Source of the DNA: Paenibacillus tyrphae
GTDB taxonomy: Bacteria; Bacillota; Bacilli; Paenibacillales; NBRC-103111
Assembly: GCF_027925525.1 (NCBI RefSeq)
Contig: NZ_BSDJ01000007.1
Coordinates: 227,293 to 291,292, forward strand
Direction: 5' to 3'
Length of the DNA: 64,000 bases
How positions within the stretch are numbered: the stretch's first letter is position 1; every line of letters begins with the position of its first letter. A model generated the notes under the pieces. It had not been told where the DNA came from. It searched no databases and saw only the letters and a list, made by a program, of their open reading frames with translations. Positions 44,656-51,803 of the stretch are shown piece after piece. The position numbers were made by a program, and so were the translations under genes.

Positions 44656-45183
44656 TTGAGCCGTGTCGTTTCGTGGCTGCAAAAGCATGAGCACCGGATG
44701 TTTTTCTTCGTGAACCAACGTATTCAGCACTCTGCGCTGGATTACTTTTTTAATGCGATCACCCATTTGGGGGGCGCTACGGCTATGATTATCATTGCGC
44801 TCTGCGTCGCTCTGTTTACGGAGGGAGTATGGAGAATAGCCGGCATCGAGAGCTGTATCGCTCTGGCGGTTAGCCATGTGCCCGTCGCGATCATTAAGAA
44901 GAAATATCCGCGGCTCCGGCCTTATCTCGTGCTGAAGGGCACGCACACATGCAAAAAACCGTTAACGGACCATTCGTTCCCGTCCGGTCATACGACGGCC
45001 GTATTCTCCGTAACCGTGCCGCTCATGCTTGTTCATTCGTGGATCGCTATTATTTTGCTTCCTATTGCATCTCTCGTCGGTCTGTCGCGTATATATCTAG
45101 GACTCCACTACCCGTCCGACTGTTTGGCCGGGCTGCTGATCGGAACCGTAACGGCCCTGTCGGCCGTTGCAATTTTGGGCTAA
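44656..45183 (+). CDS. PAP2-family membrane phosphatase
   Basis: 175 residues with a TTG start and AAGGAGG ten bases upstream. Five membrane helices are likely. The three acid-phosphatase motifs are KKKYPRLRP, DHSFPSGHTTA and SRIYLGLHYPSD, so catalytic residues are complete. It probably removes a phosphate from undecaprenyl diphosphate or phosphatidylglycerol phosphate, recycling lipid carrier for the wall and glycan genes nearby. It lies 58 bases before the glycolipid synthase-like gene and may be co-transcribed with it. Confidence 0.9.
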   Translation: MSRVVSWLQKHEHRMFFFVNQRIQHSALDYFFNAITHLGGATAMIIIALCVALFTEGVWRIAGIESCIALAVSHVPVAIIKKKYPRLRPYLVLKGTHTCKKPLTDHSFPSGHTTAVFSVTVPLMLVHSWIAIILLPIASLVGLSRIYLGLHYPSDCLAGLLIGTVTALSAVAILG

Positions 45184-45241
45184 AAGCATTAATGTTAATT
45201 TTGTGTAAATTCCATTTGGTACAAGGTTGGGTGAAGCGCCT

Positions 45242-46360
45242 ATGCGTAAAAAGAGGGTCTTGTTATTATCCGAAGGCTTCGGCGCCGGTCACACGCAAGC
45301 GGCTCACGCTCTGTCCGACAGTCTTCGCATGCTCTCGCCCGAAGTCCAGACTCGCGTACTTGAGCTCGGCACGTTTCTGCATCCGACGCTGGCTCCATGG
45401 ATTCTTACCGCTTACCGCAAGACCGTGTCGACTCAACCCAAGCTTTATGGGCTGATGTATCGTTCCCAATACAAAAAATCGTTAAACCGTTTTACCCAGC
45501 TTGCACTCCATCGCATCTTTTATGCGCAGGCCGCCGAGGTCATCCATCAGCTGCGTCCGGATACGATCGTATGCACGCATCCGTTTCCGAGTGCGGTGAT
45601 CTCCCGTTTGAAGCGTTCCGGCTTGAACGTGCCGCTGTGCACCGTAATCACCGATTACGACGCCCATGGCACCTGGGTTAGCCCTGAAGTGAACACGTAT
45701 CTGGTGTCGACCCCGGACGTCAAAGAAAAGCTGCTCAGCCGCGGCATTCCGTCCGAAACGGTAAAGGTGACGGGCATTCCGATTCATCCGAACTTCTGGG
45801 AGCAGCACAACCGGGAAGAGCTTCGCAGCCGCTTCGGCCTGTCGTCCCTGCCTACGGTGCTCGTTATGGGCGGCGGCTGGGGACTGGTGAAGGACGAAGG
45901 ATTCCTGCAGCATCTGACCACTTGGCGCGACCGGATCCAGCTTGTCGTCTGTCTCGGAAACAACGAGAAAGCGCTGGCGGAGCTGGCCGAGGACGAGCGT
46001 TTCCGGCATCCGAACATCCGTCTGCTCGGGTTCACCAAAGAAATCGACAAATGGATGGACGTCTCCGACCTCCTCATCACGAAACCGGGAGGCATGACCT
46101 GCACGGAAGGGCTTGCCAAAGGAATTCCGATGCTGTTCTACAAGCCGATCCCGGGACAGGAAGAGGAAAACCTGCAGTACTTCACACAGCACGGCTTGGG
46201 AGAGCCGATCAAATCGGCAGAGACCATAGATCATTGGTTCCGGCTTCTAACCGACAAGGTGTTCGAGATGCGCCAAGCCCGTGCCGGACTGGTGCGAAAA
46301 GAGGGCGCATACAATCCCGCCCAGTGCCCCCAAGCGATTATGGAAGTACTGGCACGCTAA
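45242..46360 (+). CDS. MGDG synthase/UgtP-like glycosyltransferase
   Basis: 372 residues from the ATG at 45242. The opening VLLLSEGFGAGHTQAAHALS and ITDYDAHGTWVSPEVNTYLV are the marks of the MGDG synthase N-terminal domain. The C-terminal half is a MurG-like GT28 fold (VLVMGGGWGLVKD, LGFTKEIDKWMDVSDLLITK, GGMTCTEGLAKGIPMLFY). Homologues such as UgtP transfer glucose from UDP-glucose to diacylglycerol, giving glycolipid anchors for lipoteichoic acid. It acts on the inner membrane face. It pairs with the PAP2 phosphatase, and the transcript ends at a strong terminator. Sugar specificity is inferred. Confidence 0.87.
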   Translation: MRKKRVLLLSEGFGAGHTQAAHALSDSLRMLSPEVQTRVLELGTFLHPTLAPWILTAYRKTVSTQPKLYGLMYRSQYKKSLNRFTQLALHRIFYAQAAEVIHQLRPDTIVCTHPFPSAVISRLKRSGLNVPLCTVITDYDAHGTWVSPEVNTYLVSTPDVKEKLLSRGIPSETVKVTGIPIHPNFWEQHNREELRSRFGLSSLPTVLVMGGGWGLVKDEGFLQHLTTWRDRIQLVVCLGNNEKALAELAEDERFRHPNIRLLGFTKEIDKWMDVSDLLITKPGGMTCTEGLAKGIPMLFYKPIPGQEEENLQYFTQHGLGEPIKSAETIDHWFRLLTDKVFEMRQARAGLVRKEGAYNPAQCPQAIMEVLAR

Positions 46361-46366
46361 AAAAGG

Positions 46367-46408
46367 CAAAAGCCTTGTGGCTCTTCAATGAGCGCACAAG
46401 GCTTTTTT
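46367..46408. terminator. Bidirectional terminator between the glycolipid synthase gene and trmB
   Basis: AAAAGCCTTGTG pairs with CGCACAAGGCTTTT around a 13-base loop and ends in a T run on the plus strand. The converging trmB reads into the same stem. Confidence 0.85.
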
Positions 46409-46416
46409 GACGATTT

Positions 46417-47157
46417 CTATTCTTCCGCCGCGTCTTCCGCGTCTGTCTCGGGCTCCTGCCGTTCGGACAGCTGTTTCTGATGCGCGGCCAGCGCTTCTTG
46501 CCCAATCACGGCCTCCAATCGGAAAATCGGCATCCCCTGCTTGTAGAACTTCGTTTCGTATTCCGTCATGATCAAATCGGTCCGCGCTTCTTCCGCATGA
46601 AGATCGAGCGAAATGTTGCGCATACGAAGCCCCAAATCGGCAAACGAGTTAAGTGAAAACTCAAACAGCGAACGGGAATCCGTTTTGAAATGAATTTCTC
46701 CCCGCTGATTCAAAATCGACTGATATTTATGAACAAAGTTCGCATGGGTCAGCCTGCGGCGCGCATGTCTTTTTTTCGGCCAAGGATCGCTGAAGTTCAA
46801 ATAAATGCGTTCCAGCTCGCCTGCGGCGAAAATATTTTCGATCAGCTCGATGTTAAAGCGCGCGAGCCGCAGATTGGACAAGTCGCCGCCATGCTCCTCG
46901 CGGGAAGCATGCGCCTTCTCTCCGGCCCGGCGGACAAGCTCGTCGTACATGTCGACGCCTATGTAATTGATGTGCGGATTGAGGGCGCTCAGCTCGCTAA
47001 TAAACCGCCCCTTGCCCATCCCTAGCTCCACATGGATAGGACGGTCGTTACCGAACAGCTCGGCCCACCGGCCCTTGTACGGCTCCGGCTCCAGCACGAC
47101 CAGCTCCGGCTGCGCCTCCAGCGCTTCCCTGATTCCTTTACGTCCTCTTAACCGCAT
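46417..47157 (-). CDS. trmB: tRNA (guanine-N7-)-methyltransferase
   Basis: 246 residues. It methylates G46 of tRNA with S-adenosylmethionine. The Rossmann motif is VELGMGKGRFISELSALNPH, with YIGVDMYDELVRRAGEKA next, and the catalytic stretch YLNFSDPWPKKRHARRRLTH is diagnostic, followed by FHFKTD-like EIHFKTDSRSLFEFSL. The C-terminal tail past residue 225 is acidic. It is monocistronic between two terminators. Confidence 0.96.
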   Translation of the reverse strand: MRLRGRKGIREALEAQPELVVLEPEPYKGRWAELFGNDRPIHVELGMGKGRFISELSALNPHINYIGVDMYDELVRRAGEKAHASREEHGGDLSNLRLARFNIELIENIFAAGELERIYLNFSDPWPKKRHARRRLTHANFVHKYQSILNQRGEIHFKTDSRSLFEFSLNSFADLGLRMRNISLDLHAEEARTDLIMTEYETKFYKQGMPIFRLEAVIGQEALAAHQKQLSERQEPETDAEDAAEE

Positions 47158-47237
47158 AGATCAACCTTCCTCCAACCGCTTGCGCATCGTACCGCGCGTT
47201 TTCGTCTTGATCGATTATACTCCAGAAGACCGGGAAT

Positions 47238-47279
47238 GAAAAGACCGGCCCGTGCCGTAAGGGCGGAGGGACCGGTCAG
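47238..47279 (-). terminator. Terminator after the WGxxGxxG gene
   Basis: On the minus strand GACCGGTC-like and GGGCCGGTC arms surround a short loop and run into TTTTC, about 18 bases past the stop. Confidence 0.65.
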
Positions 47280-47296
47280 GAGACTGGTTAAAAACG

Positions 47297-47800
47297 TTAC
47301 TTGCGGAACTCGCCTTCGTCACGATTTCGGCTGCGCAGACCAGCCAACCCGAGCAAGCCTAGCAGACCAAGCCAGCCCCAGTTTGAGCCAGTGTTCGTGT
47401 TCGCCGCAGCATTACGGTACGAGTAGGTGTTATAATTGCCGCCGTATCCGTACCCCGTACGATCGGTCGTACCGGTGTACGTATTCATCCGGTCCAGCAT
47501 GTTGTAGTTATAATTAGTTCCTGTTGTCGTACCCGTTGCTGCACCAGTAGTCGCTCCTGTCGTCGTACCCGTCGTAGTGCCTGTAGTCCCTGTTGTCGTG
47601 CCTGTTGTTGTACCTGTTGTGCCTGTCGTCGTACCTGTGCCCGTTGTTGTACCCGTGCCTGTGGTTCCATAGGTCGAAGTGGTCCCATACGTAGACGAAG
47701 TCCCGGTTCCCGTGGCCACCGTTTCCGCATAGGCTTGCCCCCCCGTACCAATAGCAGCCGTTAGAGCGAGCGCAAGCACCGTTTTCCCGAACTTGTTCAT
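47297..47800 (-). CDS. WGxxGxxG-CTERM-type secreted protein with Thr-Gly repeats
   Basis: 167 residues. A signal peptide (MNKFGKTVLALALTAAIGTG, cleavage after AYA) leads into a low-complexity block of Thr/Gly units, about residues 35-95 (TTGTGTTTGTTGTTTG and the like). A Tyr/Asn-rich part (NYNYN, GYGYGGNYNTYS) follows. The C-terminus has SNWGWLGLLGLLGLAGLRSR, the WGxxGxxG sorting-like motif with a short hydrophobic helix and a basic end. Proteins of this family are probably membrane- or wall-retained surface proteins; their processing enzyme is unknown. AAGGGAG stands upstream of the ATG. An upstream extension of 20 residues in frame is not favoured. The repeats probably vary in copy number between strains. 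Confidence 0.8.
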   Translation of the reverse strand: MNKFGKTVLALALTAAIGTGGQAYAETVATGTGTSSTYGTTSTYGTTGTGTTTGTGTTTGTTGTTTGTTTGTTGTTTGTTTGATTGAATGTTTGTNYNYNMLDRMNTYTGTTDRTGYGYGGNYNTYSYRNAAANTNTGSNWGWLGLLGLLGLAGLRSRNRDEGEFRK

Positions 47801-47943
47801 GGTATGATAATTCTCCCTTCTCAAGCTGGATTGGTTTTTAACGCCTTGCAACCTTAGCATAGGCCACGCGTTGTTTTCTTATCCCGTTCTCCGGCAGGAG
47901 GGTTTTGTCAAGGACTAAGTTCGCTTTTGAGGCCATTTTTCGG

Positions 47944-47959
47944 TACAATATATATTGTA
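47944..47959. promoter_or_regulatory. Perfect 16-bp palindrome between divergent genes
   Basis: TACAATATATATTGTA reads TACAAT as a -10-like hexamer on both strands. It lies about 145 bases from the WGxxGxxG start and 70 bases from the ytqA start. Overlapping divergent promoters or an operator are both possible; good -35 boxes are not obvious. Confidence 0.45.
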
Positions 47960-48029
47960 ATGCTCTGCGAAAGAGCCGATTCGAGTCTATTCGAGCTTTA
48001 TCGATTTTTTATAAAAGGAGTTTCGCCTG

Positions 48030-49010
48030 ATGAAGCAAGCTGAAATCATCCGACCGCCACTATGGGGCGATAAACGTTTTCATACATGGAACTACGAAAT
48101 GCGGCAGCAGTTCGGAGGCAAAGTATTCAAAGTCATGCTCGACGCCGGATTCACTTGTCCGAACCGCGACGGGACAATAGCTGCCGGAGGCTGCACGTTT
48201 TGCAGCGCACGGGGCTCCGGTGATTTTGCCGGAAGCCGCCGGGACGATCTGGTAACACAGTTCAACAAAATCCGCGATTTGCAGCATCAAAAATGGCCGG
48301 AAGCGCAGTATATCGGCTATTTCCAAGCTTATACCAATACGTACGCTCCGGTGGAGGAGTTGCGCGAATATTATGAAGCGATTTTGCAGCAGCCCGGCGT
48401 GGTCGGCTTGTCGATTGCCACGAGGCCGGATTGTTTGCCGGACGATGTCGTCGACTATTTGGCCGAGCTGAACGAACGCACATACTTGTGGGTCGAAATG
48501 GGCCTGCAGACGATTCACGAACGGACGTCAGAGCTCATCAACCGGGCGCACGATACGCAGTGTTACCTGGATGCGGTCGCGAAGCTTCGGGCCAGAGGCA
48601 TCCGGGTCTGCGCGCATATCATTTACGGCCTGCCCCAGGAAACGCACGAGATGATGCTGGAAACCGGCCGAGCCGTCGCACGGATGGACGTGCAGGGGAT
48701 TAAGATCCATCTGCTCCACTTGATGCGCAAAACGCCGATGGTGAAGCAGTATGAGGCCGGTCTGCTGCGGTTTCTGGAAAAAGATGAGTACGTGTCGCTC
48801 GTTGTCGATACGTTGGAATTTCTGCCGCCGGAAATGATCGTTCACCGGCTGACCGGGGACGCGCCCCGGGATTTGTTGATCGGACCGATGTGGAGCTTGA
48901 AAAAGTGGGAGGTACTCAACGCCTTCGACGAAGAGCTGCGCAGACGCGATACGTGGCAAGGAAAAAAGTGGCCGCACGGCGCACAAGGTTCCGGTTCGGG
49001 ATTAGCCTGA
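48030..49010 (+). CDS. ytqA: TIGR01212-family radical SAM protein, YtqA
   Basis: 326 residues with AAAGGAG upstream. The cluster Cys lie in FTCPNRDGTIAAGGCTFCSA (C-x8-C-x2-C), an arrangement peculiar to this family. SAM and barrel motifs are IGYFQAYTNTYAPVEELREY, SIATRPDCLPDDVVDYL, LWVEMGLQTIHERTSEL and RGIRVCAHIIYGLPQETHEM. Family members are radical SAM enzymes; the Bacillus homologue is linked to the neighbouring ytqB. Here a proline-rich lipoprotein gene is inserted between the two. The substrate is not established. Confidence 0.9.
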   Translation: MKQAEIIRPPLWGDKRFHTWNYEMRQQFGGKVFKVMLDAGFTCPNRDGTIAAGGCTFCSARGSGDFAGSRRDDLVTQFNKIRDLQHQKWPEAQYIGYFQAYTNTYAPVEELREYYEAILQQPGVVGLSIATRPDCLPDDVVDYLAELNERTYLWVEMGLQTIHERTSELINRAHDTQCYLDAVAKLRARGIRVCAHIIYGLPQETHEMMLETGRAVARMDVQGIKIHLLHLMRKTPMVKQYEAGLLRFLEKDEYVSLVVDTLEFLPPEMIVHRLTGDAPRDLLIGPMWSLKKWEVLNAFDEELRRRDTWQGKKWPHGAQGSGSGLA

Positions 49011-49084
49011 ACCGGGGAGGCGCCAGGCTCGGGGACCGGTAAGACCGCACGGCACCCGGCGGCCCGCGGGAGGAGTGAGGAACG

Positions 49085-49666
49085 ATGAACGGCAAACGGA
49101 GAGTCGTTTGCTTCATGCTCGGGGCCGCGGCATATCTCGCGGCCGGCTGCACGGACGATCCGGCGACGCCGACGCCGCCGGTCAATGTGGCCCCCGCCCC
49201 GACGGAGGACGGGGCGAAGGTACCGCCGCCGAAGGCGGAGGCGAACGCACCCGGCGGGGCGGTCGGCTCCGCCGTCCCGGGCGGCGCAGGCAGCGGCGAA
49301 GCCGGGGGCGGCAGCGAAGCCGCAGGCAGCGAAGCGCCGACGCCGCCAGCGGGCGGCACGGCGCCGCAGGCGGGCGCGGAGCGCCTCCCGGCGAAGCCGG
49401 ATACGGCTGCGAAGCAGCCGGTGGCGCCGAAGGCGCCGAGCGCGCCAGCGCTGCCGCCGGCGAAGCTGCCACCCCCCGCGAAGCAGGGGGGAGCGGAGCC
49501 GGAAGGCGGCAAGGCGGTGACGCCGCCGGTGGGGCCGATCGAGCCGCCGAAGGCGAGCTCGGAGCCGGAGGCGTCAGGCTCGGCCGTGGCGAAGCCAGGG
49601 TTTCAGACGCCGACGAGCCCGGCAGGCGCTGGAGATCTGGCGCCGCCGGGACGGGCAAGCAATTAG
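49085..49666 (+). CDS. Proline/alanine/glycine-rich lipoprotein
   Basis: 193 residues with GGGAGGAG before the ATG. The signal peptide ends in the lipobox LAAGC, so Cys22 should be lipid-anchored. The rest has no visible fold: Pro, Ala, Gly, Glu and Lys make up most residues (APTPPAGGTAPQAGAERLPA), with strong third-position G/C bias. It may act as a disordered spacer or wall-spanning anchor. No homologue is recognised. It sits between ytqA and ytqB, 74 bases after ytqA, so it could be read with ytqA. Confidence 0.65.
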   Translation: MNGKRRVVCFMLGAAAYLAAGCTDDPATPTPPVNVAPAPTEDGAKVPPPKAEANAPGGAVGSAVPGGAGSGEAGGGSEAAGSEAPTPPAGGTAPQAGAERLPAKPDTAAKQPVAPKAPSAPALPPAKLPPPAKQGGAEPEGGKAVTPPVGPIEPPKASSEPEASGSAVAKPGFQTPTSPAGAGDLAPPGRASN

Positions 49667-49747
49667 GAGCACGGCGAAGCCGGGTTCGGACATGCTTCAA
49701 GAGAGCTTACTTACATAGCTCATAGCTTCAAACCTTTGTACCTGACG

Positions 49748-49936
49748 AATAAGACATTTCCAGTGCGTTATAGCACCATGGTTGAAGCGGCCTAATTCAA
49801 TAGAGGAACTCTAGTGAGTTATTCGTGTCGAATGTGGGTTGCGTATCTTGTTTTTGTCGTATTAAGGCACCATAGTTCCTTTATTCATCAAATTTGGCTT
49901 GAAACGAGACTTATAGCGCATTGCTGTTCCTTTATT
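49748..49936. repeat. Four-copy 25-bp element in mirrored arrangement
   Basis: Four related 25-bp units lie at 49748-49772 and 49799-49823 (plus orientation) and at 49861-49885 and 49912-49936 (minus orientation). The common core in reading direction is AATAAAGGAACT, then TAGTGCGTTAT-like. Units 1-2 and 3-4 are each 51 bases apart, so the block forms an A-B-A ... A'-B'-A' inverted repeat with 75-base arms and a 37-base loop. The arms are imperfect. The block occupies the AT-richer gap between the lipoprotein gene and ytqB. Confidence 0.6.
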
Positions 49937-50047
49937 GGACCTGAACATCCAAAGTTAGGTATCTCTCATCTATGCTTTTCATATCCGGTAGAACAACGAC
50001 AAGCAGCTTAGCATTTTTCATTATCCATAACAGGAGGAATCGCTCCT

Positions 50048-50620
50048 TTGGGCTTTATTTCTATACTCAGCTTTGCACATAAATTAATAGAAGAACGGGT
50101 GCAGCCGGGAGAAACCGTTGTCGACGGTACGGCCGGCGGCGGAGTCGATACGGCGTTTCTGGCCCGGCTTGTCGGGCCTTCCGGGACCGTGCACTCCTTT
50201 GACATCCAGCAGCAGGCGCTGGACCGCACGGCCTTGCGTCTTGAACAGGAATGTCCCGGCCGCGACGTCCGGCTTCACCTGCGCAGCCATGCATCGCTGC
50301 TGGACACCATCTCCGAAGAAAACCACGGCCGCATCGGGGCCGTCATGTTCAACCTTGGCTATTTGCCCGGAGCCGATCACGAAACCGTGACCGAGCCGGC
50401 GTCGACGCTGGCTGCCTTGGAAGCTTCCGCCCGGCTTATTCGACGCGGCGGCATTATTACGATCGTACTGTACACCGGCCATCGGGGAGGCTTGGAGGAA
50501 GCGGCCGAGGTCGAGCGTTGGGCTGCCGCTTTGCCGCAAAAGCATTTTCAGACGCTGCAGTATCGTTTTATGAATCAGATCAACCACCCGCCCTATCTTA
50601 TCGCCATTGAGAAGAGATAG
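50048..50620 (+). CDS. ytqB: YtqB-type SAM-dependent methyltransferase
   Basis: 190 residues with a TTG start and AGGAGGAA about ten bases upstream. PF06962 (rRNA methylase-like) marks are VVDGTAGGGVDTAFLARLVG, the SAM-binding motif, then VHSFDIQQQALDRTALRLE, MFNLGYLPGADHE, holding the NPPY-like loop, and ITIVLYTGHRGGLEEAAEVE. The Bacillus homologue YtqB is a small SAM methyltransferase, next to ytqA there too. The target, probably an RNA, is not established. It is separated here from ytqA by a lipoprotein gene and a repeat block. Confidence 0.9.
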   Translation: MGFISILSFAHKLIEERVQPGETVVDGTAGGGVDTAFLARLVGPSGTVHSFDIQQQALDRTALRLEQECPGRDVRLHLRSHASLLDTISEENHGRIGAVMFNLGYLPGADHETVTEPASTLAALEASARLIRRGGIITIVLYTGHRGGLEEAAEVERWAAALPQKHFQTLQYRFMNQINHPPYLIAIEKR

Positions 50621-50675
50621 TGCCGCGCCCCCGCTTTCAGTGCTTTTAGCTATAGCAAAACGCGGGGCGGATTGA

Positions 50676-50681
50676 TATAAT
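50676..50681 (+). promoter_or_regulatory. Possible extended -10 promoter of manA
   Basis: TTGATATAAT has TATAAT at 50676-50681, 75 bases before the manA start. The corresponding -35 (around 50653) is poor. Confidence 0.4.
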
Positions 50682-50755
50682 GCAAAATAGAAAAAATGAA
50701 AGGCCGGGTTTGCTCCGGTAAACCCGACCGACAAAGGATAAGGAAGTGGAGAGTA

Positions 50756-51721
50756 ATGAAGCCGTATCCGTTGCAATGCAAGCCCGAATTTAAAGAAAGA
50801 GTATGGGGCGGACGTGCGCTCGAACAGTTCGGACTCGAACTGCCGGAAGGTAAGATCGGCGAAGGATGGATGATCGGCGATCACCCGAATGGAACAACTA
50901 CCGTCGCGAACGGCGAGTTGGCCGGCATGGGACTCGATCAAATCCGCGAGCAATACGGGAGCGAGTTTTTCGGCAGTAAGGGCTTTTCGGAGAAAAACGG
51001 CCGGTTCCCGCTGCTCATCAAGCTGCTGGACTGCCAGGACGACCTGTCCGTGCAAGTGCACCCGAACGATCATTACGAGCGTCTGCCGCAAGGCGAGTTA
51101 GGCAAAACCGAAATGTGGTACATTCTGGACGCCAAGCCGGGCGCCAAAATCATCTACGGGTTGAAAGACGGCGTTACCCGCGAGCAGTTGGCTGAAGCTA
51201 TCGAGCAGAACCGCATCTTGGACTGCTTGAACGAAGTTACCGCCGAAGCAGGCGATTCGTTCTACATTCCCGCAGGCACCGTGCATGCGCTCGGAGCCGG
51301 CGTGCTGGTCGCCGAAATTCAACAAAATTCGGACAGCACTTACCGGCTGTACGATTACGACCGTCTCGGTCTGGACGGCAAGCCGCGCGAGCTGCACATT
51401 GAAGATTCCTTGAACGTCATCGCCTACGAAAATTCGGGCGCTACGTATATGAAAACGAACTTGAACGCCTCCGGCGAATGGTTGACTCTGGCCCGCTCCC
51501 CGTTCTTCGTGACGGAAAAAGGCCGCGTCGAAGGTAATTGGCCGCTGCAAACGTCGGCGGAAAGCTTCGTGATCCACATCATCTGCGAAGGCACGGGCTC
51601 GATTCGTTGGGCCGACGGCGAGCTGAACGTGAAACCGGGCGAATGTTACCTGTTGCCGGCCAGCCTTGGCAGCTATTCGCTTGAGGGCAGCATGACGGTC
51701 CTGCGCAGCTACCTGCCGTAG
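50756..51721 (+). CDS. manA: Mannose-6-phosphate isomerase, class I
   Basis: 321 residues from the ATG with GGAAGTGGAGAG upstream. It interconverts fructose-6-phosphate and mannose-6-phosphate with zinc. The cupin metal site is LSVQVHPNDHYERL plus the Glu in ELGKTEMWYILDA and the His in FYIPAGTVHALGAG. VAEIQQNSDSTYRLYDYDRL is the family signature. It supplies mannose for GDP-mannose made by ManC at 38595. An upstream frame of 20 codons lacks a ribosome-binding site. It ends at a bidirectional terminator. Confidence 0.96.
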   Translation: MKPYPLQCKPEFKERVWGGRALEQFGLELPEGKIGEGWMIGDHPNGTTTVANGELAGMGLDQIREQYGSEFFGSKGFSEKNGRFPLLIKLLDCQDDLSVQVHPNDHYERLPQGELGKTEMWYILDAKPGAKIIYGLKDGVTREQLAEAIEQNRILDCLNEVTAEAGDSFYIPAGTVHALGAGVLVAEIQQNSDSTYRLYDYDRLGLDGKPRELHIEDSLNVIAYENSGATYMKTNLNASGEWLTLARSPFFVTEKGRVEGNWPLQTSAESFVIHIICEGTGSIRWADGELNVKPGECYLLPASLGSYSLEGSMTVLRSYLP

Positions 51722-51740
51722 ACCTTAGCGGACATAAAAA

Positions 51741-51787
51741 CAAAGAACACCTCGTCTTTTTTTCTTTCAAAGACGGGGTGTTCTTTC
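51741..51787. terminator. Bidirectional terminator after manA
   Basis: AAAGAACACCTCGTCTTT pairs with AAAGACGGGGTGTTCTTT with one mismatch, giving a long stem between converging genes. Confidence 0.92.
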
Positions 51788-51803
51788 ATTATAGCCTATA
51801 CCT

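Noticed and set aside
47500..47700. Repetitive Thr-Gly tract considered as a CRISPR or tandem satellite
   Set aside because: The period is codon-based and lies in an open frame with signal peptide and sorting-like tail; there are no unique spacers.
49182..49700. 172-codon minus-strand ORF opposite the lipoprotein gene
   Set aside because: Antisense of a Pro/Ala/Gly repeat; the plus-strand frame has a lipobox and a strong ribosome-binding site.
49814..50011. 65-codon ORF before ytqB
   Set aside because: It overlaps the mirrored repeat block and lacks a ribosome-binding site.
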